Of a DNA stretch of 64,000 nt, positions 46,500 to 57,191 are shown piece by piece (the stretch's first letter is position 1; every line of letters starts with the position of its first letter). Below the pieces are notes generated by a model, which was not told where the DNA came from, made no database searches, and worked only from the letters and a program-made list of their open reading frames with translations. The stretch is taken from the NCBI GenBank assembly GCA_027924645.1, contig BSBN01000781.1, forward strand, positions 186,001 to 250,000. Reading direction: 5' to 3'. Made by a program: the position numbers and the translations under genes. Source of the stretch: Cunninghamia lanceolata (taxonomy: Eukaryota > Streptophyta > Pinopsida > Cupressales > Cupressaceae).

Positions 46500-47226
46500 T
46501 AGATTAAATAATGAAAATCAAACTATCCTCTTTAGCTGTAATATTCACTAATCTTTGCTTCCTCATTGCCTTTGCTTTCTTAATGACCTCATTATTATAT
46601 GTGTAAGCTTCAACATTGTGTGTAATCACCTCTTCTGGATTTATGTTATGAATTTTATCTTAGAATTTACAAATTATATCTGTGATAGCCTATGTTGTCC
46701 ACTTGGAAAAATGGTTTAAATTAGATTGTATGAGTGTTGACAAGTGATTGTAGTAGTTACATATTTCCCCAAACTTCACCCTTGACACTGCTAATAATGT
46801 TGGAATGTATGTACTTAGTGCTCTCCTCATGTGGCACCACCTACACACCTCATTAGACCAAGAATTCTCCTCCATGCTTGCTAGTCTAAAGCTGCTCGAA
46901 GATGATACAATCAGCTAAAATATCTTGCCATGGATATCACCTTGCTTTTCTTTGCTTAGAAATAAAAATATAATGGTTGGAAGCTTTCTTGCATCATCCC
47001 CAAATACCTTCTTAAAGACAAAAGGTGGGAAATGCACCTTCCATGAAATCAACTTCTTCTTTATGGCTACCCCCAAGGGGTGGGGATGGTTGGGAATGTA
47101 GGTAACAAAAGTTCTGAGATGGAAGACAACACTCATCACGATCCCTAGATCATAGTTCTTACTACCCAAAATTCTACCATCCATGTTAAGTTGATGACTC
47201 TCCCTCGAGAGCTCTTGATTTTCCAA
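46500..47226 (-). pseudogene. E5 unknown ORF, right copy (broken)
   Basis: Homolog of 34583-35284 with several stops. The best-preserved runs are 46915-47226 and 46690-46875, in one frame, separated by a TAG near 46915. It shares the GRILGSKNYDLG and EENSWSNEVCRWCHMRRA stretches with its sister. Function unknown. Confidence 0.45.
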
Positions 47227-47255
47227 TACCTCATTGGGTAGCTATCTTTGGTGTG

Positions 47256-49861
47256 CCATAATAAACATATTCAAAATAGACAAAACATAATCATGACAAG
47301 GTATTTTACCTTGGAGTGGATTCTTGATTATCTCTATGCATCAAGAGTGATTTGGTTTCCCCGAACACTCACCTCCATTATTTTAAATTCAACCATGCTT
47401 GGGTTTCCATTCAATATGCCTTGGAGTATTACCTCCTTTTCATTGAATTTCATCTCTATAATGTCCCTTTTAAGAAAATGTGACTTGTTGTCAAAGCTGA
47501 ATGCACCCTTGAGAGATAGTTTGGATGATTCTCTCTTCAGTTGACAACATGGAATCACTTCAAGGTTGTGGGTAACCTATGTTTTGAAGTGAATCTCCAG
47601 AGAGGGTTGGTTCTTGTAGTGTAGCACCTAAAAATCAAACTAACCTATTGTTGTTTGCTGGGAAAAAGAATAGAAATTAACACAAAACTAAACTTAAGCT
47701 TGCAGATGTGGTGATACACCAAATGTTTATGACTTGTACTACTATTTGACATACACAATGTGTTCAGTAAACAAACTAAACTAGGCACAACTTAGTTTTG
47801 ACATATTTGGCATAAGTATTTCATAGTAAAGTTGGAGTTTTTGATGGTTTTAGAAGGAAATTGTTAGAAGTGAAGGTGCAAACCACACAATGAAAATATG
47901 ATTCAAACCTTATTAATGTCCTCTAAATAATGTAGAATCAATGGAGATTGCAATAGAAATAAAGCCCACTATACAGAAATAATATGAATTAATAATTAAA
48001 CACATAACATAGTATGTAACGTGGAGAAAACCCTTTCGGGTAAAAAACTCCACCAAGAAAAGAGGCTCCAAGTTGTATTATCTTCAAATATGAGGTTACA
48101 ATACATGTACCTCCTCTTCTTCTCTAGTCTTCAATCTAGTGCCACTTGTTACTCTCAACTCTGCTAAAAATGTAGTACAAATACCCTTATAAAAGGGGGT
48201 TGCCTTCTAGGGCAAGAAAACTGACGTAATATCAACTGTCAGATCTATGACCTAATGACGAATGATATAGAATTATCTAATGATAAAATATAAATAAAAT
48301 GTGGTTTCTAGGGTGCTTCCCCTAAACCCCTTGTAGGGGGAAACCCCTTGTGATCCCCCATCACGGATGAATTAGTGTCAGGGACTGGATATAAACATGT
48401 GGCTAAAACAAGATCGCTGCTAGTGAAACCTTTCATCCCTTATGGGTGATTTACAAACAATAATAGGAATAATAAATTACATAGGATTTACAAGGTTGAT
48501 GACACCTTAATCCTAACATAAATTAGGTATTTCTCACAACTAAAAGATACATAACTCAATAACATAAACTATGACCTATGCACATACATATTTCTGCATA
48601 TAAGTTTTTTAAAATGAGACATGAAATTAAGGACATATCAAAATATCACCTAACCACATCAATCATTTCATGATTTTTCACACAATATAGAGAATTTAAG
48701 AAGGAAAATTCTTGTTTTATTGATCAAAAGGTACCTTACAAACTGAATACAAGTCTAAGAATAATATGTTTTTTTCTCAAAACTGGAGTTTTTACAATAA
48801 TGTTCCTCTAAAAAAGAGTTACCATCCTTGGTAAAAAATAGAAATAAATAACTCTTTTCTCTCCTACACATCCCTCTATGCATATCCAACCATAATGAAT
48901 AGATTCAAAATAGACCAAACATTATCATGACAAAGTATTTTACCTTGGAACATGGATTCTTGATTATCTCTATGCATTGAGTTATTTGGTTTCCCTGAAC
49001 AATCACCTCCATTCTTTTAAGTTCAACCACGATAGGGTTTCCATTCAATATGCCTTGGAGTATTACCTCATTTTCATTGAGTTTCATCTCTATAATGTCC
49101 CTTTCAAGAAAATGTGACCTATTGTCAAAGCTGAATGCAACCTTGAGAGATAGTTTAAATGTCTATCTCTTCAGTTGACATCATGGAAACACTTCAAGGT
49201 TGTGGGTAACCTATGTTTTGAAGTGAATGTCCAGAGAGGGTTGGTTCCCTTAGTGTAGCACCTAAAAATCAAACTAACCTACTGTTGCTTGCTAGGAAAA
49301 GGGATAGAAACTAACACAAAAATGAACTTAAGCTTGTAGATGTGGTGATACACCAAATGTTTATGACTTGTATTATTGTTTGACATAGACAATGTGTTCA
49401 ATAAACAAACTAAACTGGGCACAACTCAGTTTTGGCATATTTATGCATAAATATTTCATAGTAAAGTTGGAGTTTTTGACGCTTTTAGAAGGAAATCAGG
49501 TGTTTCTGACAACTAAAAGATGCATAACTCAATAACATAAACTATGACCTGCGCACATACATATTTCTACATAGAGGTGTTTTAAAATGAGATATGAAAT
49601 TAAGGACATATCAAAATATCACATAACCACATCAATCATTTCATGATTTTCACATAATATAGAGAATTTGAGAAGGCAAATGCTTGTTTAATTGATCAAA
49701 ATATACCTTACAAATTCAATACAAGTCTAAGAATGACATGTTTTTCTCAAAACCAGAGTTTTTACAATAATGTTCCCCTAAAAATGAGTTACCATCCTTG
49801 GTAAAAAAAATAGAAAGAACTAACTATTTTCTTTCCTAGGCATCCCCCTATGCATATCCAA
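47256..49861. repeat. 972-bp tandem repeat, right array
   Basis: Unit starts (CCATAATxAA...) are at 47256, 48890 and 49862. After removing the 657-bp solo LTR and 5-bp duplication from the first unit, the period is 972 bp in both cases, the same as in the left array. The third unit diverges within a few bases. Confidence 0.85.
47862..48518 (-). mobile_element. Solo LTR, copia-like
   Basis: A 657-bp insert has ends TGTTAG...CTAACA and a 5-bp flank GAAAT/TAAAT (one mismatch). The uninterrupted sister sequence is at 35930. It has a TATAA box near 48197 and a block GTGGAGAAAACCC...CTCCAC like that in the E3 LTR U5, which suggests - orientation. No internal region remains, as after recombination between two LTRs. 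Confidence 0.8.
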
Positions 49862-51613
49862 CCATATCCTAGAATATAGCACATGTTTTTAAAGAAATAA
49901 GGACACTTGCTTCCAACAAACTTGGTCAAACCTTCTTTGTTGGTGTTGGAGGAACATGGACCTAGTTTTCCTGCTTGAAAACTCCATTGTGGCATGCAAA
50001 TAGGGGATAGTTGAGTTGTACAACTCTTTCTCCTTTGCATGCTCCTAAATCATCTCCTAGACGCTTGCAACTACTCCATCTCATCCAAACCATACCTTGC
50101 ATGTTCAAAGGGCATGTGTCTCTAGAGTTTAAATGGCATCAGATCTCTTAAAGTAGGAAGAAGATTTAGTCCTTTTAGGACTCTAGACTAAACTTGAAAT
50201 TATCTTTTATGTAACATCCCATCTCGAATATTAAACAAAATAAATACAATAAATGAAAAAATCTCGTTTCTTTTTTATATAACAAAAAAATCCAATAATA
50301 ATACATTTACAATTTCAAAGTACAATATATAATTTGAGTTGATGGTCGCTTCACATGTGACTTACAAATTTGTTATTCTCATTTACATAATAAGTAATGT
50401 TTCATGTTCACAAGTCTTTGGCATTCAACTGTAGGAAAGAGAGAGCATCACCCTGGTGCTTTTCCTCCAACCACAAATTGGTGGTCCCTTGCTCACCTTC
50501 CTTTTGGAAGCGGCCCTTCCTTTTGCAAGGGTATAGATAATGAGAATCAACTAATTATTTGTGCCATCTGAGAATGAGTGCAGTGTCCTAGCTAAAAATA
50601 ACCAGGCTTACAACTCTTGTCTAGCTCTAGCTATGTATAACCCACTCTAACTATTCAACTATCTAGTACATAGTGAACCGACAATGCAAGCAGTGACTTT
50701 TGCATTACTTTGACCAAAGTTTCATATAATAAGTCGTATGTTCAAACACTCTTTTCTCAACTTGGAGACAACATTTTTTTATATCATTAATTAATAAATT
50801 AACATACTTTGACTTGCTCATTCAAAATCAGTCTAAAAGACATAAAATAAACCCTTTTACTATAAGTCAACAAGACATGTATAATTTGAGAGCCTAGGTG
50901 ACTTAAAAAGCATGCATTGAGCCACTCTTTGCATCCTTGCAATATCGAGTCTATGATGGCCTGTCAATCTACTCAATGGCTTGTCAACTCATTTATGTGT
51001 TCATAAATACATTTGGTATACATTCTCAAGGTATACTTGATTCTATTATAAAGTCATTGATTTTGATGACTATAGACTTCTAAGACTCTTGTCACTAAGA
51101 TATACATCTGCCTTAGTCTATGATTATATTCAACTAATATCCCATCAAAGAAACAATAAAGTTCATATTCCTTCATATTGGATATGTTTTCCATTTATAT
51201 TTCAAAAAGAGAATTCCAAAAGTTAAGTAGTTTCATTCTCAATGAAAAACTAAAAAAGATTGACCCTACATCAATGCCATAGTAAGGTAAGTGTATTTCA
51301 TGATAATCTATTGGATAATCTTAGCTTGGATTTAGATGAAATAATAATCCTTTTTAAACTAGGATAAATATAGTACATGATAACTCTCAGTTACCTATTG
51401 TTAACAAAAGATTAACACTTATATCAAAATACCTCTATAGGCATAAGTTAAATAAATTCTTTTGCATGTTTAACAAAATATGAAGCCTATATAACTAATG
51501 TATTTAAACAAGGACATCGACCATTAACAAGCTATAAGTTTTTTTAAACATCCAAAGTGATGACACCTTCCACTATTGGATTGTTATGGCTTCAAAATGG
51601 ATACTATGTGTTA
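49862..51613. other. Gene-free AT-rich stretch
   Basis: No coding region, LTR pair or clear repeat was found. TGTAACATCCC at 50211 could be an LTR terminus, but I found no partner with matching flanks. Confidence 0.4.
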
Positions 51614-52201
51614 TGTTGTAAAATGTCCCCCTAGGACTTTTACCTCCTAAGTTTAGCTCCCGAGTCCCTTATTTTTCATCATGTATGTTAGATTTATCTC
51701 CCGAGACAAAATGGTCTAAAACCCATGTCAAATGGGGCTTGAGGGACATTGTTGATCCATTAACCCTGACCCAAAATAGGTCCTGGGAAAAGGGCACCCA
51801 TGCCCTTGTCCTGCCTTATTTTGGTGGGGTCCCAAATTTGAATGTCAATTTTGTGACTGTTAAAAGGTTTCTTTGTAGACATCTTAAGTTTGAATTATGA
51901 AATTTGTAGTGGGAATGCATATATAAGCATGTTTAGGACTTCATTTTTAAACTAGATGGATAATGCAAACTTGTGATCTTATGCTAAGGATATTCAAGGA
52001 TTTCATTGTGTTACAAAGTAGACTTGTGTTGTTATTGTGTTTGTTATTGCAGATTTGGCTTTATCTTTTCATGGCATGAAAGAACTTCATCTCCATGAGA
52101 GCTACACCTCTGAGGTGATATCTATTTGTGCTTCAATCAATCATTTATCAATTTGTTTTTGCCTTTGTCCTACAAAGACATGCACTCTCTATCTAACAAC
52201 A
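51614..52201 (+). mobile_element. Candidate solo LTR
   Basis: Ends TGTTGT...ACAACA are inverted. A TATATAAG box lies near 51920, ~305 bp in. GTGTT occurs directly after the right end and one base before the left end, a possible imperfect target duplication. No related copy was seen in the window. Confidence 0.4.
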
Positions 52202-54109
52202 GTGTTGGAAGGTTTGAATACCATTCTAGGGCTTGACTAAGGAAAGCTCCTAAACATCACAACCCCCGACCCCTCTCCTTGTGATTGTAGGTGATAGGTA
52301 CTAGATTGTGAAGAGTGGAGTTGCAGAGGAGTGTTGCAGAGCATAAGGATTATGGATCTGATAGAAAGAAGTAGAAAGGAGCACTGTCAGGGGTTGGGTG
52401 CTAGTCCCTTTGCCCTCTAGGTTTGTAGAGGCTGAAATCTCTGGAACAAGGATACTTAGTAGCAGAAGGAGTCTAGGAACCCCCGAAGAAAATCCTACCT
52501 TGGGCTTGGGCATGAATCCCTTTGCCCCCGATATTTCAAGATCTTGAACTTCAAAATCTAGTATGTATCCGATCTTCATTTAGCATCTTTACATGTGTCA
52601 TCCCACATTTCCCATGTGGTCACGACACACAACACAAGTGCCATGTCCACATTTTACATGTGGTCATGACACGAAATATATAAAACTTCCACCTATCCCT
52701 AGGAACCCTCTCGCACGTGTTTGCATGCTCGGTGGCAATACGCATAAGGCATAAACATGTCAAACATAATTTGGGAAGTATGTTATCCTACGCCATCCCT
52801 GGCGTGATGAAAGCCATCTAGGGGGTATGTGACACGAAGTGTGCCGCTTTTAGGGTTAGAACATTTTTAATCTGAACCCTAAGTTTCCTAGGTGAGAAGG
52901 TGATTTCGTTAGGTTCGAAACCAACTCCTACTTCTAATACAAATGAAATCGAGTAAATAAATATGAAAATAAATGGTATAATGGATGCATGATAAAATGG
53001 AGTGATAAAATGAAAGTCAATAAAATGACGTAAAAATAAAACCCTAAAATCCAAGAAAAATTTGACAACATAATGCGTTTTCAATAAACGAATTAAAAAT
53101 TTTTAAAATAAAAACTCCAACAAGAATTCAAGTAAAATTTAAAAATAGTAATTAAACTTAAGGAGGAATTAAAAATTAAATACTTTGCCAAGGCAAATTA
53201 AATCGACCTTACAATTAAATATTAAAATTTAAAAATAATTAAATGACACCAAAAATAACTTTCAAAATTAAGTCCGATAATAAATATAATTTTGACATTA
53301 TATTTATTAACTAACTCGAAAATAATAGAGAAAAGGGAAAGATCAAAATACCTCTCCTCGTAAATTAATAATAAAACTGATAGAAATAAAAAGCTAAAAC
53401 GCGCTAGGGAAATAAAATAAATGTCCCGATTAAATAAATTAAAAAAAAGGAACACACTTCCCATTTAAAACAATTTAACTCATTCCCCTTAAAATACATC
53501 TGCCCAAGGCATTAAAAATCAACCCCCCCCAAATAAAATTAAAACAACTTAAATAAAGCACAAGGGAGTAAAAACAATTCAAAAAGGCCCAAGGGCAAAA
53601 ATAAAGGGAATATAATTTTCCTTGCACAAGGGAAAAGCCAAAGAATAGAGAATTTAAAATAAGTAATAAACAAAATCCTCACATTCCTCAACTCTCTCTA
53701 ATCCATTAAAATATTAATTTTCTCTATGGAAGCCCTAACAAATATTTTATTGTTTTCTTTTGTCAAAACCCTAACATGTTATTTTGTTTTGTCCTCTCAT
53801 TGTTTTTCTTTTCTCCTTTCTTGTTTTCTTGTCCTTCTTGTCTTGCAGGTTGGAGATTTCCTCTACAATGGCTTGGCAACCATGAAAGTACCCCACAAAA
53901 GTATATTTTCTGAGTATACACACTAGGGTTATTTATTATTTTTTTGATATATATATATCTTCATATATATATATATTTATATATATATATCTTTATATAT
54001 ATACATTATATATATATTATATTTTGCAGGAAATAAAGTTTATACAGCAAGAGAGTGAGAGGCTAAATTTATGGAGGGCCCTCGGCCATGTTAAACTCTG
54101 TTGCCGCTG

Positions 54110-54240
54110 TGAGTCAAACGGGGGCTGCGGAGTGTTGATGGCAGAGGGGGTTAAGGGTTCAGTGAAGGGGAAGGGGTGTGGGGAGCTTGCGCAGGGGAAG
54201 GGTGTGGGGAGGAGGCTATGCCTCCACCCACACCCACACT
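54110..54240 (+). other. G-rich island with quadruplex and hairpin potential
   Basis: Runs GGGG-AA-GGGG-TGT-GGGG (54158-54182) and a further GGGG occur on the + strand. They are followed by an imperfect stem GGTGTGGGGAGGAGGC / GCCTCCACCCACACC around 54205-54238. The island stands out in AT-rich surroundings. Confidence 0.55.
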
Positions 54241-54588
54241 AGTATCAATGGCCGCGGTGGGAGTATGGACGGGGCGCTGGAATGGGCGCCGTCGCCCATC
54301 TCAGTCCCTCCACTTCTTTATTTTGTTTATCTCTGTAGAACTAAACACAGTTCCTGCTAGGGTTCGATCTTCCTTTTTTAATATATATTTTATTTTGATA
54401 TATTTCAAATATGTAAAGGCCATTCAGTGTATATATATATATATACACACACAGTTTTAAACCAACAGTTTGCTCATCAAATCTAAATATATTTGCATTC
54501 TTTGTATATATATATATTAATACATATATACAGTGACATAAAGAGATGAACAGGTTTGGATTTGTAAAGAACATCAGGTTTGGATTTG

Positions 54589-54590
<2 letters not shown>

Positions 54591-54645
<55 letters not shown>
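54591..54645. repeat. (AT)n microsatellite
   Basis: About 55 bp of AT repeat, preceded by a short direct repeat CAGGTTTGGATTTG (54552 and 54576). Confidence 0.95.
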
Positions 54646-54650
<5 letters not shown>

Positions 54651-55049
54651 CAAACTAACTTCCTCAAAAACACTAAGTTTAAATACTATAGAATACTAAT
54701 TTTCAGTTTTGTATCATAAAAATAATCTAGTAGCATTTTTTTCTTTTTGAAAAATTTAAACATACAGAAATATCTTTTTTTTTTTAATGAAACCTATAAG
54801 GTAGAAATTACAATTTCATTTAAATTTTCAACCACTTATTTTCACAAACAACATATTAATAAACATGCAAATTTCAGAGCAAACATAACATAAAACAATA
54901 CATTTAATTTCTCTCTTTTTTTTGCATACAATAAAATTTATTCAGCAACACATATGTTTTTTTGTAAAGAACAAATGACAGCAAGTGTATTTTCTCTTGC
55001 ATTTCTCCTTTACTCATAAACTCAACAACATAGAATAGTAAACAATTTC

Positions 55050-57175
55050 TTTTTTTTTATAAACCATAAAAGTGCTCACATTACATACTCACACCATAGC
55101 CAACATAAAGGGTAGAAATAAACTTGTCAAAAATTACAATAGGGCCTCAAAGGCCATGGCTCAAACAACCAACAAAATAATATTACAACAACACTAAAAT
55201 GGATTTCTCCAAAGCTCCATTTCTCTAATAAACACCTGCAATAAGCATTACCACAAAAAGGGGAACCAAGCCACTATGAAATGCCCTTCTCTCTACTGTA
55301 GACCCGCAAGTGGGTCACCCCCAAGCTAGGGAGGTAGAAATCACATGGTTGCACACACACGCCACAACAATCAACACAAAAACAACTCAACAATAACCCA
55401 AGGATTAACACATAACAAAACTCATAAAAATGAGTTTGAAGGGGGTAGGGAATGGACCCTTCTACTCAAAAGGCCACCCAAGATCTCAAAACACCAAGTC
55501 TCAAGGCCTCAAGCCAAAACCTCCATAATGCATATCTCTAAAGAACTCAAAAAACTATCATGGCACTCTTGCCATCAAAATGATCTCAACACCAAGAAAA
55601 AACCCTCAAGGCTATAAGTAGCACAAATATGGGGGTGACTTCAAGGAGGTTCACTCTCCCCTACCCCAAATAAGTTGAGCCTTACCTCCAAATGGAGGTG
55701 TTCTCACCAAACTCCCAACCCACATAAAAATAAAAACAATAACAACAAAAATCCACAAACACAACATAAAGGAAAAGTGCAAGGGTAAATAAACATAGTC
55801 ATGGAGCTTACCTTCAAAAGCCCTAAAAATGGAAGCACGTTTGGTGAAGAGCTCCAAGCTTCCCCAAATCTTCTAATCTCCAAAATTTTCTCTAACTACC
55901 CAAAAGAAACTCCAACAATTGAAAGAAAATCCCAAAATGCAAGAACCCCACACTCCTCAACAAGAGGAGGTAATATAGGCCTTCTAATTTGGCCTAGAGG
56001 AACGAGAAGGTGACACTTGTCACCTTTTCCTTCCTCTTCCTATGCCACTTGCAAGGGAGAGGAAGTGTGAGGGTGACAAGTGTCACCCTCCAATCCCATC
56101 CTAATCCTCACCTTATCCACTTGTGCTCTCACACGTGTGAGAGAACAAGTGGTGAGGTGGCAATCCCCTTCAAGCCTCCATGAGGATAAGGGATGCCATA
56201 TGGCATCCTCTTATTCTCCAAGAGAGCCATCTCCCTCCAAGATGCTCTCACACGTGTGTGAGAGTCTTGGAGGGAGATCCCACACACTTGGGAGTCTTGG
56301 AGACCTCCCAAGTCTTCTTGGTGAAGGGATCCCCAAAATTTGGGAAGGGAGATGAGTCTTTCCCAAAGCATGACTCATCTCCCACCCTTATCCATTTCAA
56401 AATTCGTCACTTTGACTAAACCTTAGTTTAGAGTGACCAAAAGTGAGTTACTCCAAGGTTTAGTTAGTCAAAATTGACCCTGGACCCATGGGTAACCACC
56501 TAGGGTAAGTTTTGGGACACTAAGGTTCACCTAGGGAGTCATAAATCCACTTTAAATGGCCCAAAAATAAAACCAATACCTAGTGGTGTAAAACAATAAA
56601 AATTATACAACACATGATATAATTTAATTAAACAAAGGGCTCACTAGGCCAAAATAATAAAACAAGTACTTAAACAACATTCGAATAAAACGTGATCCTC
56701 ACCCTCTTTGGAATGGATCGGTTTCACAGGGAATAACATATGTGTGAATACTACCTCCAATTTCCTGTGGCTTGGGAATATAATCCTACACATCTAGATC
56801 AAGTTTCAATCATATCGTGAATAATCATAGCCAAAGCAACTAGAATTAAATTCATGCCATTGAATACAACATTAATCATCTACAACATAATTCAAGATTA
56901 AACTACATTTTCTATCTAAGGTCACATAATCATCATCACATGAAGAACTAGAAATCACATCAATAACATCATCTAATATATCTCGCATGTCTAGTCTCAA
57001 CATAACATCCAAATATGATCAAATCGAATCACCATATGTCTAATCAATGTCAAATCAAAATCAGGAGATATAATCAAATCTACATAATGGAACAATAGTC
57101 TCTAAAAGTATGATAATATCATCAACTGAAATGTAAAACGATCAAAATAAGGAAGGAAAAATAATTGGCCTTACA
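55050..57175 (-). repeat. 3' LTR of E6 (left end unresolved)
   Basis: On the - strand it begins TGTAAGGCC directly after the polypurine tract, so 57175 is firm. It runs at least to the TATATTAC box near 55972 and transcript-like sequence beyond; a splice-donor-like AAGGTAAG lies near 55810. The left limit of ~55050 is a guess. The part upstream of the TATA box (56007-56472) is packed with hairpins. Confidence 0.55.
56007..56472. repeat. String of inverted repeats in E6 LTR
   Basis: Eight inverted repeats lie in 470 bp: 56007-56026 (9-bp arms AAGGTGACA), 56069-56090 (10-bp arms GAGGGTGACA), 56117-56152 (36 bp, one mismatch, core CTCTCACACGTGTGAGAG), 56191-56208 (GGATGCCAT palindrome), 56229-56278 (50 bp, arms ATCTCCCTCCAAGA and CTCTCACAC), 56287-56312, 56347-56383 (12-bp arms GGGAGATGAGTC) and 56411-56472 (arms TTTGACTAAACCTT). 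Two contain a CACGTG G-box. They lie just upstream of the TATA-like box on the - strand. Confidence 0.85.
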
Positions 57176-57190
57176 TCCTCCTCCCCTAAG
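57176..57190 (-). promoter_or_regulatory. Polypurine tract of E6
   Basis: CTTAGGGGAGGAGGA on the - strand lies between the pol stop (57192-57194) and the LTR start TGTAAGG. Confidence 0.9.
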
Positions 57191-57191
57191 A

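Larger units (their letters stand above)
45964..49861 (-). other. Second E5 internal region, upstream of the shared LTR
   Basis: The sequence from 45964 repeats the E5 internal region (34051-36540) and extends it: polypurine tract, unknown ORF and two full 972-bp units. It is broken by a solo LTR at 47862-48518. No LTR was found at its right end. Confidence 0.6.
52202..54990. other. Gene-free stretch, strongly AT-rich at 53000-53650
   Basis: It holds a ~55-bp degenerate duplication at 52595-52680 (CCACATTTxxCATGTGGTCAxGACAC), AT-rich DNA, TA-repeat patches at 53945-54030 and 54428-54446, and a G-rich island at 54110-54240. Splice-acceptor-like TTGCAG sites (52048, 53847) do not join coding segments. 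Confidence 0.4.

Noticed and set aside
35332..49861. CRISPR-like or satellite array
   Set aside because: Units are 972 bp with no spacers, and only two or three copies exist per array. They lie inside an LTR element.
50211..52016. TGTAACA...TGTTACA as termini of a 1.8-kb LTR or element
   Set aside because: Flanks show no target duplication and a better LTR candidate overlaps its right part.
53726..54360. Short ORFs near TTGCAG acceptor-like sites as exons of a host gene
   Set aside because: They do not join in frame, carry no domain, and lie between TA repeats and a G-rich low-complexity island.
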